In this document: positions 1-7,866 of the stretch, piece after piece
How the letters are laid out: every line of letters begins with the position of its first letter
Position numbering within the stretch: the first letter of the stretch is position 1
IMG/VR virus record: IMGVR_UViG_3300042892_002848
Span: 1-59,095 of that record
Strand: one strand, 5' to 3'
From: a virus
DNA: 59,095 bases
Made by a program: the position numbers and the translations under genes
The notes under the pieces: generated by a model
The model's input: the letters and a program-made list of their open reading frames with translations, nothing else
Database searches by the model: none
Told to the model about the DNA's origin: nothing

Positions 1-170
1 CCACCTGAACTGCCAATTGACTGATAGTTGAGTCCAATACCGGTTTCTTTCTTGTAGGCTTCTGCCCACTTGGCATAGATAGGGTAGGGGAATGTTGCAC
101 CAGCACCTGTGATGTCTGCGTGAGCTGTGACTGCTACTGCTGCCAGCAGCATTGTGATAAATCGTTTCAT
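1..170 (-). CDS. pstS: PstS phosphate-binding protein, N-terminal part (cut by window edge)
   Basis: Periplasmic phosphate-binding component of the Pst ABC transporter. The 56 visible residues are a signal peptide ([17 protein letters not shown]) followed by the family's hallmark start of the mature protein, [16 protein letters not shown], and the phosphate-loop region ending SIGSSGG. ATG is at 170 with AGGAGA 5 bp upstream. The rest lies outside the window, so completeness cannot be judged. PstS is a known auxiliary gene of marine T4-like phages, where it is thought to keep phosphate flowing during infection with host PstCAB. A Pho-box-like repeat lies just upstream. The gene is divergent from the small plus-strand genes that follow. 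Confidence 0.93.
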   Translation of the reverse strand, partial: MKRFITMLLAAVAVTAHADITGAGATFPYPIYAKWAEAYKKETGIGLNYQSIGSSG

Positions 171-192
171 AAAGTCTCCTTGTTAGTACATT

Positions 193-226
193 TATTTAAC
201 AACCAAATATTACAGTTTTGTTACAC
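193..226 (-). promoter_or_regulatory. Pho-box-like promoter of pstS
   Basis: Read on the minus strand, GTGTAAC (220-226) and CTGTAAT (209-215) are separated by AAAA, giving the 11-bp period of a PhoB site (consensus CTGTCAT-N4-CTGTCAT; 4/7 and 6/7 matches). A possible -10, TTAAAT, lies at 194-199, nine bases downstream, which is near the spacing seen when PhoB replaces the -35 contact. TTAAATA here also resembles the phage late motif, so the promoter could be late, Pho-controlled, or both. Confidence 0.45.
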
Positions 227-317
227 CAGTTGCATAACATGCAAACCAGTTCCAGCCGCGATAACTGCCCGGTTTACAATTTAAAAGCCCTATGTAAATA
301 CTGCATGAGGCTTTTTT

Positions 318-554
318 GTGATCAAAACTGTGGTGTTTATTGTTGTGGTATGTTTGGGCATGTTGAATTCAGGTGCTCAAACCAAAAAAGATACTGAAAA
401 AGCCACGGACTACACATGGGCATGTGTTAGATGGACCTGGACGGGCGATGTATATGATCGTCGAGTAGTTTGCGTGGAATGGCAAAAGAAAGATTGCTCC
501 AATCGATTGCACAAAGAAATATGTAAATTAGAAGGAAGAAAAGAACTAAAATGA
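318..554 (+). CDS. Small exported protein, unknown function
   Basis: 78 residues from a GTG start; GAGG ends 7 bp upstream and no in-frame ATG precedes it. The N-terminus (IKTVVFIVVVCLGMLNSGAQT) is a clear signal peptide, followed by a polar part with four cysteines that could pair in the periplasm. Its stop overlaps the ATG of the next gene (ATGA), so the two are co-translated. It is divergent from pstS. I do not recognise the family. A lysis role was considered because a membrane protein follows, but there is no lipobox, so an outer spanin is not supported. Confidence 0.6.
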   Translation: MIKTVVFIVVVCLGMLNSGAQTKKDTEKATDYTWACVRWTWTGDVYDRRVVCVEWQKKDCSNRLHKEICKLEGRKELK

Positions 555-1045
555 TTGATCCGCTAACCGCACTGGCCGGCATACAAGCTGCTGTTGCATT
601 GATTAAAAAAGTATCCAAGACTGTGGACGATGTAGCGTCCTTGGGACCAGTGCTGGGCAAATACTTTGACGCCAAGAGCACTGCATCCAAGGCCATGGTG
701 GAATCCAAAAACAGTGGTAAAAAATCCAGTATGGGCACAGCCATCCAGATTGAGATGGCTCTGGATCAGGCCAAACGATTTGAAGACGAGTTGCAACTGC
801 TGTTCATGCAAGCAGGCAAGGTAGACGTCTGGAACAAGATCAAATCACGCTCCGCTGCCATGGATGCGGATGAAGCACATGCTATTCGTCGTGAAAAAGA
901 AGCAGCAGCCCGTCACAAAAAAGAACTTGAAGATCTAATAGAAACAGTATTACTAGCAACACTGCTAATAATAATGGTATTGGGAACCATATGGGGAACC
1001 TACGAATTTGTCAAATACTGTAAATTGGTAGGTTGCGGCAGCTGA
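551..1045 (+). CDS. Tail-anchored helical protein, unknown function
   Basis: 164 residues, mostly helical and Ala/Lys/Glu-rich, with a charged stretch at about 110-130 and one hydrophobic segment at about 133-152 (TVLLATLLIIMVLGTIW) close to the C-terminus, so probably anchored by its tail with the bulk on one face of the membrane. Starts inside the stop codon of the preceding exported protein. I do not recognise the family. The pair (exported small protein plus tail-anchored coiled protein) could form an envelope complex, but this is only inference from adjacency. Confidence 0.65.
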   Translation: MIDPLTALAGIQAAVALIKKVSKTVDDVASLGPVLGKYFDAKSTASKAMVESKNSGKKSSMGTAIQIEMALDQAKRFEDELQLLFMQAGKVDVWNKIKSRSAAMDADEAHAIRREKEAAARHKKELEDLIETVLLATLLIIMVLGTIWGTYEFVKYCKLVGCGS

Positions 1046-1069
1046 TAGTCAGAGATCGCGTTTGTAAAA

Positions 1070-1360
1070 TTATTGTGTCAGCATCCTGATCAAGCCAACA
1101 CTGTCAATGGTCACCAGCAGGATGTAGTTAGCCAACATACCAAACGATTTGCGAGTCCAACTAGCCCAAGCGTACATAGCACAACCAAGAATCCAAATAG
1201 GATACATAGCAAGTAAAGGGGGAGTGGGTACAGTGGCAGCCATCGTAATGCTACAGCCAATACTGATAGCCCAAGCAAGTACTTCCACGACAAAACGGAA
1301 TCTGTTAGTTTTGTAATCATCATGTATCCAGGTAAAAATATCTTTGAGAATTATGTTCAT
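1070..1360 (-). CDS. Small multi-pass membrane protein
   Basis: 96 residues when started at the ATG at 1360, which overlaps the uvdE stop (ATGA); the longer open frame to 1423 lies inside uvdE and is unlikely. Three hydrophobic stretches: about residues 22-42, 47-65 and 72-92. Similar small membrane proteins occur in T4-like marine phages without known role. Translational coupling places it downstream of the uvdE promoter. Confidence 0.6.
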   Translation of the reverse strand: MNIILKDIFTWIHDDYKTNRFRFVVEVLAWAISIGCSITMAATVPTPPLLAMYPIWILGCAMYAWASWTRKSFGMLANYILLVTIDSVGLIRMLTQ

Positions 1361-2385
1361 GCTAGTTGTTTGTAGTGCTCGTACACCTGCATGGATGCTA
1401 GATTCTTGCCCTTGGCTTCGCACTGAATGTCAAAATTGTCAGCAAACCCCACTACCCATTTGTTGCAGGCATCATTCCACATGAAGTCACTATGTGCGCG
1501 GAGCTTTTGCTTTTTAAAACCTCGATCAAGAAGTTCAGAAAGGTCTGGTCGAACGCTTCGATCATGCCCAACCAAAATATCTTCACGACTAACAGAGTAG
1601 TGAAGAGCAGGACGCTGACCACGCCAAGACTCAATAACCCGCATTGTACGAGAGTCAGTGGGGGTGATGTATTCCCCCGAGTTGATCCAGTGGTGGTGTA
1701 CATCCAGCACAAGAGCAACATGCTCAGCCACAAGCAAAGTAGTATCAATCCCATTTGTCATCTCATCATTCTCGATGGTAATTAGATTTCGCGCTTCAGG
1801 AGTCAGTCGACCCAGTGTGCGCAAAAACTTGTCGGGACCACCTTTACCCGACAAATGTACGTTGATTTTAAAACCATGATCATGCCAGGTTTTTCCATAG
1901 CCCATCCAACGGGCCATGTCTGCATGATACTCAAATTCCAGGATACTGCGTTCTACAATTTCATCCGACTCACTGGCCAGCACACAGAACTGTCCGGGAT
2001 GGAAGCTGAGTCGCACACCCAGTCTGCGGGCAGTTTCGCCAACAGGAGCAAAAATACGGGCCAGATGATCTTGTATCTCTGTTCGCTGCCACCAGTCAAT
2101 CCAGCTGGCTTCAGTATATCCTTGCAGCATTTCACTACCCAGGCGCACCATTCTGCGTTCGGGAGGTAGCGTGGCCACTCGTTCAATCATTTTTACTGCT
2201 GCGGCAGCATTGTGATTCATTATGTCCCATTGCCGTTGTTCAGCTTCGTCTGCATGTTCGCGAAGCCAGCGCATGGTGGTTGATCGGCCGTTTAGTTCAC
2301 GGTCCACTGCATTGACTTTCATGCCGCCACATTCGCTCGGATCATTTAGCCATTTGCAACAAAAACCAATCTTAGGTGTAATCAT
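1357..2385 (-). CDS. uvdE: UV damage endonuclease UvdE/UVSE
   Basis: 342-residue TIM-barrel endonuclease that nicks DNA 5' to pyrimidine dimers and other lesions, starting alternative excision repair. The family's N-terminal start (MITPKIGFCCKWL) and conserved metal-site strands are visible: RLSFHPGQFCVL, INVHLSGKGG, LITIENDE, LVLDVHHHWIN and LHYSVSREDI. Length matches the family. I place the start at 2385: the upstream in-frame ATG at 2403 lies inside a sigma70 promoter whose -10 ends only 6 bp before 2385, so the mRNA is probably leaderless. A small membrane protein follows as ATGA. UvdE would help the phage survive sunlight in surface water. Confidence 0.93.
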   Translation of the reverse strand: MITPKIGFCCKWLNDPSECGGMKVNAVDRELNGRSTTMRWLREHADEAEQRQWDIMNHNAAAAVKMIERVATLPPERRMVRLGSEMLQGYTEASWIDWWQRTEIQDHLARIFAPVGETARRLGVRLSFHPGQFCVLASESDEIVERSILEFEYHADMARWMGYGKTWHDHGFKINVHLSGKGGPDKFLRTLGRLTPEARNLITIENDEMTNGIDTTLLVAEHVALVLDVHHHWINSGEYITPTDSRTMRVIESWRGQRPALHYSVSREDILVGHDRSVRPDLSELLDRGFKKQKLRAHSDFMWNDACNKWVVGFADNFDIQCEAKGKNLASMQVYEHYKQLA

Positions 2386-2391
2386 GCTTGT

Positions 2392-2420
2392 ATTATACAA
2401 CACATCTGGAATAATGTCAA
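2392..2420 (-). promoter_or_regulatory. Consensus sigma70 promoter of uvdE, leaderless type
   Basis: TTGACA (2415-2420), 17 bp, TATAAT (2392-2397). Both hexamers are perfect. Only six bases separate the -10 from the ATG at 2385, so transcription should begin at or next to the start codon. Confidence 0.85.
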
Positions 2421-2433
2421 ATCAGTAGCTGTT

Positions 2434-2441
2434 CATAAATA
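2434..2441 (+). promoter_or_regulatory. T4-type late promoter, CATAAATA
   Basis: CATAAATA differs at one base from the T4 late promoter TATAAATA. It is followed by an A-run, AAGGAG and the ATG of the 95-residue gene at 2458. Confidence 0.65.
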
Positions 2442-2457
2442 AAAAAAAGGAGTTTTT

Positions 2458-2745
2458 ATGTGGATATCTGTAGTTACATATTCGGTTGAGGCAGTTAGGA
2501 CTAATTCAGCAAATTTGAATATTTTAAGAGATATTCAAATCAAAGCACAAGAAATGATTGACAACGGTCTTGGCGGGGACTTGATGCCAGGATACGAAAA
2601 TGCAGCAAACATAACTGCAAATACTGACCAAACATCTGTAGAAGTCAAACGCGGCTGGCACACACAAGAAGCGGCTGAAACATTTGTTAATTATGTGTTA
2701 TCAAACAGTGATGGTGTAGCTACTGGCCAAGTTGAATCCGGTTAA
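2458..2745 (+). CDS. Small protein, unknown function, late-expressed
   Basis: 95 residues, soluble, no recognised motif. It has a good ribosome site (AAGGAG, 6 bp before ATG) and a late-type promoter just upstream, which supports it as a real gene although it is a lone plus-strand gene between two minus-strand operons. Its end overlaps the 3' end of the convergent amidinotransferase gene by 4 bp. No function can be assigned. Confidence 0.6.
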   Translation: MWISVVTYSVEAVRTNSANLNILRDIQIKAQEMIDNGLGGDLMPGYENAANITANTDQTSVEVKRGWHTQEAAETFVNYVLSNSDGVATGQVESG

Positions 2746-3665
2746 CATCGTACCAAATCAAGCGTTACACAGTGGAATCCCCCGCCTAGAGTCCTGCTGT
2801 GACGCAGTTCCAGGGGTATAACCGTCATGCCCATACCTTGTTCTAGCGCCTGTATCATGGCTTCCTGTTTGGCATCAACTATGACGGTTTTAGGATCAAT
2901 GCTCAACATGTTGAGTGCAATCCATTTTGATGCATACGGATATTCGTAAAATCCTTGCGCTATTACTTCTTCAACAAAAAATATCTCTTTTCCCTTGAGA
3001 TGTCGTGGTAGATCTTTTCTATTCCGATCTAGTCTGCTGCCATTAACAACAAATTGATCTGCATTCAGTGCCACTATTGTTGAATCAATATGTACTCCAG
3101 AATAAAAGTTACACAGTTCAATATCTACCTCGGGCAATTGTGCACATAGCCACTCGTAAGCAGCTCGATTGCCGCTAGCAGATTCCAAAAATAACCATCG
3201 GTGCTGATCTACTCTCAGCACATTAGCAGCGTCCAGCACCATACCTGAGTCTCGAGGCATGTGAATGATCTGATCAGCATCTTCAAGTATGTCTATATAA
3301 CACTGGTATTCTTGATCACGGCAAGGATACATCATGGCAGGATCAATTATGATAGAACCATACACAATAAATCGATCACGTGGGCAATAGTTGTACAGCC
3401 CATCATGGGTTTGAAAGTCAAATGTACTGGGACGCACAACTTCCACACCATGCATGGTCAAAATGCTGCACAAGCCTTGTAGGTCTTGATTGGTTTCCTG
3501 TATAATGTGCTCGGGCACTGGTCCGCTGGGTAATGGTGTATGTTTCCACAGTGTGCGTTCAGCTTCGGATCTAAACACAGGATCCTTTGTGGGCCAGTTG
3601 GCATAGGCAGCGTCACCTACCACAATGCGTTTTAGTGTGCTGTATTCGTTGTAGCTGGAGATCAT
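2742..3665 (-). CDS. Amidinotransferase-family enzyme (glycine/inosamine amidinotransferase-like)
   Basis: 307 residues of the pentein-fold amidinotransferase family, which moves an amidino group from arginine to an amine acceptor through a Cys intermediate. Catalytic signature visible: CPRD (94-97), LDAAN with Asp145, GVHIDS with His192 and Asp194, and GGGFHCVTLD with the nucleophile Cys299. It overlaps the 2OG oxygenase gene by 4 bp (ATGA) and is third in an operon with a nucleotide-sugar dehydrogenase. The acceptor is not predictable; relatives modify glycine, inosamines or lysine. Hydrolytic relatives (arginine deiminase, dimethylargininase) cannot be fully excluded, though the C-terminal GG-HC-T pattern favours a transferase. 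Confidence 0.88.
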   Translation of the reverse strand: MISSYNEYSTLKRIVVGDAAYANWPTKDPVFRSEAERTLWKHTPLPSGPVPEHIIQETNQDLQGLCSILTMHGVEVVRPSTFDFQTHDGLYNYCPRDRFIVYGSIIIDPAMMYPCRDQEYQCYIDILEDADQIIHMPRDSGMVLDAANVLRVDQHRWLFLESASGNRAAYEWLCAQLPEVDIELCNFYSGVHIDSTIVALNADQFVVNGSRLDRNRKDLPRHLKGKEIFFVEEVIAQGFYEYPYASKWIALNMLSIDPKTVIVDAKQEAMIQALEQGMGMTVIPLELRHSRTLGGGFHCVTLDLVRC

Positions 3666-4186
3666 TTGGGCACATGTCCAGTAACTTGTAACGTGTACCT
3701 GACTGTGGCACCCATGTTGGCTGCCATGTGTGGAGTGTCATAACACCATTCTATCACATCACCCGCACGCCACTTGACCACAGGTTCGTCCATGGCCTCC
3801 AAGTAGTGTCCAGGTTGCCAATCCTGTAAAAATATCACAGCTCGGCAAATGGTGTGTTCCTGACCTTGCAGATCAAATATGTCAATGTATTTTTTGTAAA
3901 GATCTTGGTGTGTGGGCAAAATTGTTCCTGGCATCATTCTGTAGTAACTGGTGCCAATATCTTGCCATCCCAGCTGGGTGAACACTTCAATGATAGTTTG
4001 GTTCCAGCTGGGTTGTGCACTACGCATGTCGCACATGTCGCCTGTGAACTTGCTTGAAAATCCTTGTGCCAACCAATGTTCAATTGATTCATTGTCGTTG
4101 AATGTTTCATTGATATATTCAAGGTCCAGGAATTCATCATCCCAAAATGCAGGAATATGATATTTAGAGACTGCGTGTGTTGCCAT
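3662..4186 (-). CDS. 2OG-Fe(II) oxygenase, aspartyl/asparaginyl beta-hydroxylase-like
   Basis: 174-residue jelly-roll dioxygenase. The iron triad is visible as His93-Gln-Asp95 (PTHQD) and His153 (PHMAAN), with Arg163 (RYTLQ) in place to bind the 2-oxoglutarate carboxylate. Length and the PHxAxN...RYxLQ pattern fit the compact aspartyl/asparaginyl beta-hydroxylase-like group common in phages. Substrate unknown. Its start overlaps the ugd-like gene by 23 bp and its end overlaps the amidinotransferase, so all three are made from one transcript and probably work on one molecule (inference). Confidence 0.85.
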   Translation of the reverse strand: MATHAVSKYHIPAFWDDEFLDLEYINETFNDNESIEHWLAQGFSSKFTGDMCDMRSAQPSWNQTIIEVFTQLGWQDIGTSYYRMMPGTILPTHQDLYKKYIDIFDLQGQEHTICRAVIFLQDWQPGHYLEAMDEPVVKWRAGDVIEWCYDTPHMAANMGATVRYTLQVTGHVPK

Positions 4187-5414
4187 AATGTATTACTGTC
4201 ATGCCTGTTCGATTTGCTTCTTGTCGGAACGGATCAACAATGATGCTGCCTTGAACAAATTCAAAGTAGTCTGGATCTGTTGCTTGTACACCTGTGTAGC
4301 CATATGTGATGTTGCGATTGTGTGCCATAAGAATCACTGCTGGCTGATCAAACGATGTTACACAATCTGTGCGGTCATCTGCCAATGGGTCAACATATTT
4401 AACCAGGACTCCTAGCTCTTTCAAGTAGTGTCCAACCAAGGTGCTGTAGCTGCCAATACAGTAAGGCACGTTGGGCTTGTAGGCTTTGCCATGAATCACT
4501 ATGGGCAAAAGACCAAAAGCCTTTCCATCCTGTAGTGCAGTGTCAAACAAAAACTGAGCAAGGTTGCGAGCTTGCTGTTCTCGAGCCCGCATGATGGTGT
4601 CAAACAAGTCATAGCCAATATTGTATTCTTTGGCCAACCAGCGTAGAGCAATGTTGTCACGCGGATGGCAAGCACCTGCATCGCCCATGCCCGCGGTCAT
4701 GTATTTAGGTCCCATGATCCGCATGGTGCTGGCAGCCAGTGCATCGGTAACCACATCCACATTGATGTTACCAATCTTGACCGCAAAGTCTTGAATCATG
4801 TTTACTATGCCCACTTTGGCTGAAATAAATGTATTGTAGAAGATCTTAATAGCTTCACATTCTTCCCAGGTGCCTGTCACATAGCGTGGCGAATTTTTCA
4901 TCATGGACTGATATAACTCCACTAGTTCCTGTATTTCTGTGCCTGCTCCGGTGTCTGAACCAATCATGACCATCTCAGGGTTGACCATGTCCCACTTAAC
5001 CGATCCCATGGCAATAAGATAGGGGTTATATAAGAATGTGTGTTTGGGATCTAATAGTGTTGCAAAGTGTTTTCTAGTAGTACCAGGAAGCACTGTGCTG
5101 ATCAGCACAACTTTTTTTGGAGAGTCAGCATAGGCATTGATTTTTTCCAGCGCATCAATTACCGCGTGGTGACCAAAATCTTGCGGACACATGTGGCTTG
5201 ACGGAACTGATCCGTCATAACCGTCAGCATGCGGAGTAGGCACTGCCACAAAAATCCATTCACATGATTCTATTACTTGCTGCACATCGCAAACTTTAAC
5301 AAGGTCACTTGATCTTGGGTAAATATCATATCCGTACACAGTATAATATTCAGCAAACACTTCGGCACATTCAAGCCCTAACTTGCCGAGACCAATAAAT
5401 CCAACATTTTTCAT
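4164..5414 (-). CDS. ugd: UDP-glucose/GDP-mannose dehydrogenase family protein
   Basis: 416 residues. An NAD-dependent double oxidation of a nucleotide sugar C6 alcohol to a uronate is expected. N-terminal Rossmann motif GLGKLG (8-13), a central dimer helix with ECEAIKIFYNTF (Lys190, Asn194), and catalytic Cys249 in GDAGACHPRDN, the equivalent of the family's GGxCxPKD. The C-terminal UDP-binding domain is present (HGKAYKPNVP). First gene of an operon with a 2OG oxygenase and an amidinotransferase. TATAAT and AAAGGA lie upstream (about 5432-5442) inside the divergent gene. The uronate could feed capsule or LPS synthesis or, by analogy with chlorovirus UDP-glucose dehydrogenase, a virus-directed polysaccharide. 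Confidence 0.9.
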   Translation of the reverse strand: MKNVGFIGLGKLGLECAEVFAEYYTVYGYDIYPRSSDLVKVCDVQQVIESCEWIFVAVPTPHADGYDGSVPSSHMCPQDFGHHAVIDALEKINAYADSPKKVVLISTVLPGTTRKHFATLLDPKHTFLYNPYLIAMGSVKWDMVNPEMVMIGSDTGAGTEIQELVELYQSMMKNSPRYVTGTWEECEAIKIFYNTFISAKVGIVNMIQDFAVKIGNINVDVVTDALAASTMRIMGPKYMTAGMGDAGACHPRDNIALRWLAKEYNIGYDLFDTIMRAREQQARNLAQFLFDTALQDGKAFGLLPIVIHGKAYKPNVPYCIGSYSTLVGHYLKELGVLVKYVDPLADDRTDCVTSFDQPAVILMAHNRNITYGYTGVQATDPDYFEFVQGSIIVDPFRQEANRTGMTVIHYGNTRSL

Positions 5415-5417
5415 TCG

Positions 5418-6707
5418 ATGTCAATTCCTTTAGATAGATTATACAATTTTTTAGACAGCATCAGTAATCATAACTTATTAATTTATCGTTGGAATCCTCA
5501 TGGCTCAAGAAATCTCAACAATCTAACCATGTTAAAAAGTTACGACAAATCAGATTTGTGGCCCAACATTCCTGCCATGATATGTCACGATCAAGAACCA
5601 TTGGATTACAATTACTATTCAGAATCTGACATAATCAATTTTATAAAAAATTCTTGCCCATTTACTACAAACTCCCCCGAGTTTGAAATTTACATGGAGA
5701 CCAGCTCAAAAACAGCTAAAGAATTCATGTTACGTATAATAGGACCACCATCTGTTTATGACCGTACCTTAATATTACACTCAGAAAAAAATAGTAACGA
5801 GGTTTTAAAATATCAATCTAATGAGTTTGTTCCGGTGTATCTCTGGAGTCATGCTATTATTGCAAGAGACTGGTTCAGATACGCAGAAATAGACCCGTTA
5901 TTAAAAAACAAATCAATAACAAAAGACTTCCTGGTGTATAACAGAGCTTGGTCTGGGGTCAGGGAATATCGGTTAAGGTTTACTGAGTTAATCGTTAACT
6001 ATGATCTGGCTGAAAAATGCAAGATGTCATTCAGTGATACAGATCAAAATTACCATTATCAATCTCATCAATTCAAAAATCCCACGTTGTCTATTTCAAG
6101 ATTTGATCTTGAAGATTTCTTTGAAAACAACTTAACACCAAGCTCAGCCAGCGCTGATTATGCAGGTGAGGATTATCAAACATGCGGCATAGAAATTGTT
6201 TTAGAAACATTGTTTGACGACACTAGATGGCATCTTACTGAAAAAATATTGAGACCAATAGCTTGTGGACAGCCGTTTATTTTGGTATCTACACCAGGAA
6301 GTCTAGCATATTTGCAAAGTTACGGCTTTCAGACATTTGAGAATATTATCGACGAAGATTATGACAATATTCAGGATCCAGCACAAAGGCTTGTTGCAAT
6401 TGTTGATCTAATGAAATCAATTGCAACTATGCCAGGCGCACAAAAAGAAATCATGTATAAAAAAATGCAAGAAGTATGCGAACACAATCACAAAAGATTC
6501 TTTAGTAAAGAATTTCAACAACAGGTTATTCTTGAATATCAACAAAATTTAAATCAAGGAATTACAGAAATGAACAATTACACAACCGGAATTAAATTTC
6601 AATATTTAGAATCTAAATACCATCCTCAATGGAGGCCATCCTGGGCGACTCTGGCACAATATGAAAGAACAAAAGAATTACTAAAACATTCTAACGTTAA
6701 ATCTTGA
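5418..6707 (+). CDS. Glycosyltransferase-like protein (exostosin/GT10-like C-terminus)
   Basis: 429 residues. The C-terminal half has a nucleotide-sugar-binding pattern like that of GT-B retaining enzymes: LTEKILRPIACGQPFI, then GSLAYLQSYGFQTFENIIDEDYD. The same pattern recurs in the protein at 28,423-29,526, so the two are paralogues. The gene is clearly AT-richer than its neighbours, a sign of separate origin. Its ATG is only 3 bp from the divergent ugd start codon, and no ribosome site is seen, so initiation may be leaderless or from a later codon. The 3' end overlaps the convergent gene by 11 bp. Likely modifies host or virion glycans; the sugar is unknown. Confidence 0.65.
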   Translation: MSIPLDRLYNFLDSISNHNLLIYRWNPHGSRNLNNLTMLKSYDKSDLWPNIPAMICHDQEPLDYNYYSESDIINFIKNSCPFTTNSPEFEIYMETSSKTAKEFMLRIIGPPSVYDRTLILHSEKNSNEVLKYQSNEFVPVYLWSHAIIARDWFRYAEIDPLLKNKSITKDFLVYNRAWSGVREYRLRFTELIVNYDLAEKCKMSFSDTDQNYHYQSHQFKNPTLSISRFDLEDFFENNLTPSSASADYAGEDYQTCGIEIVLETLFDDTRWHLTEKILRPIACGQPFILVSTPGSLAYLQSYGFQTFENIIDEDYDNIQDPAQRLVAIVDLMKSIATMPGAQKEIMYKKMQEVCEHNHKRFFSKEFQQQVILEYQQNLNQGITEMNNYTTGIKFQYLESKYHPQWRPSWATLAQYERTKELLKHSNVKS

Positions 6708-7050
6708 CTCTAGTGCCATCCCATTCGTCTCCAGGGGGATTTTGACGATATGTCTGTACTCGTAACAACAGGTCAGAATAAAAAGAATCTAGTTCGTTGT
6801 TCCACTTGCCCATAAGGCCTTCAATAGCATGCTCACAATAGGTCCATTCGCGTCTGCGATAGTTCTCCAGGAGATCACTATGTACTTTTTTGTAGGCTGT
6901 CAGCTTGTCAAAATCAGTCAAGGGAATTTTTTCAATCACGCAATATGCGGTGGCGTTACGACCTTCGTTGATCATACGGAATGTGTCCAGTTCCAGCACA
7001 GTAAAACTGTTGGGAATTTGATTGATTGAGTCTCCAAATATAATGTTCAT
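6697..7050 (-). CDS. Conserved T4-like phage protein, unknown function
   Basis: 117 residues from the ATG at 7050, chosen over 7080 because AGGAAA sits 6 bp upstream. Begins MNIIFGDSINQIPNSFTVLE, a start I associate with a small conserved protein of marine T4-like phages. No catalytic motif, signal peptide or membrane segment. Minus-strand gene between two plus-strand genes, with its 3' end overlapping the glycosyltransferase-like gene. Confidence 0.65.
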   Translation of the reverse strand: MNIIFGDSINQIPNSFTVLELDTFRMINEGRNATAYCVIEKIPLTDFDKLTAYKKVHSDLLENYRRREWTYCEHAIEGLMGKWNNELDSFYSDLLLRVQTYRQNPPGDEWDGTRVKI

Positions 7051-7061
7051 GTGTTTTCCTT

Positions 7062-7068
7062 TTAAATA
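7062..7068 (+). promoter_or_regulatory. Late-type promoter TTAAATA, leaderless spacing
   Basis: TTAAATA ends six bases before the ATG of the metallophosphoesterase gene (7075), and no ribosome site is present in between. The spacing fits transcription beginning at the start codon, as with other late genes in this window. Confidence 0.4.
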
Positions 7069-7074
7069 TGTATC

Positions 7075-7866
7075 ATGCAATTTGCTTTTGATTTAATTTC
7101 TGATCTACACATTGAAACCTGGCCTGAATCTTTTGACTGGACAGCTCAGGCCACTAGTCCTGTGTGTATTGTGGCCGGTGATGTGTGCAAAGATCAAGCA
7201 TTGTTGTTAAAAACTCTCAAACATCTAGGAACCTGCTATCGAGCTGTTTTTTACATAGACGGCAATGATGAACACAAAAATTATATCACACAGCTGGATT
7301 TTAGTTATCAGTATCTGAGTCAACAAATTGAACTCATACCCAATGTGGTGTACTTGCAAGACAATGTGGTTGTGATCGACGGTGTTGCTATTGTGGGCAC
7401 TTCCGGGTGGTGGGCATTTGACTTTGACTCATCCATTGATTCAGCTGACGCCATGCTATGGTATGCCGAGCGTCATGACCTTGACGTAGCAACTGTTCGA
7501 TCCATTGCACAAATGGCTGTAAGCGATGCTCTGTACATGAATACCAGTATCAAACGATTGCAAACACATCCTGATGTTAAAAAAATCATCGTGGTTACTC
7601 ACACAGTACCTGATCCTGCCTTGGTTGCGCACGACATTGATCTAGTAGGATCTTCAAGAATGAACACTGCGGGCAACCGATACATGATGCAGGCACTAGG
7701 TGCTGACACTGAAAAAAAGATTCACACCTGGTGTTTTGGGCACTATCATGGATCTGTGGATCAAGTTCGTAGCGGAGTTAGATTTGTCAACAACTGCAGA
7801 GGTCGGGGAGACACAACTTATTCACAGCAGGTGTACTACCCAAAGCGTATTGTGATTAACTATTAA
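7075..7866 (+). CDS. Calcineurin-like metallophosphoesterase
   Basis: 263 residues with the five dimetal phosphoesterase motifs in order: DLISDLHIE (D-x-H), CIVAGDV (GD), IDGNDEH (GN-D/H), VVTHTVP (H) and CFGHYHG (GHxH). Catalyses hydrolysis of a phosphomono- or diester; candidates include nucleotides, 2',3'-cyclic ends or polyphosphate. Length fits a single-domain enzyme. It stands alone on the plus strand, with a late-type TTAAATA six bases before the ATG, and its stop overlaps that of the convergent clpS by 4 bp. Confidence 0.88.
   Translation: MQFAFDLISDLHIETWPESFDWTAQATSPVCIVAGDVCKDQALLLKTLKHLGTCYRAVFYIDGNDEHKNYITQLDFSYQYLSQQIELIPNVVYLQDNVVVIDGVAIVGTSGWWAFDFDSSIDSADAMLWYAERHDLDVATVRSIAQMAVSDALYMNTSIKRLQTHPDVKKIIVVTHTVPDPALVAHDIDLVGSSRMNTAGNRYMMQALGADTEKKIHTWCFGHYHGSVDQVRSGVRFVNNCRGRGDTTYSQQVYYPKRIVINY

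Noticed and set aside
318-1045. Spanin or holin pair
   Set aside because: The small exported protein has no lipobox, and the membrane protein is anchored at its C-terminus, unlike an inner spanin.
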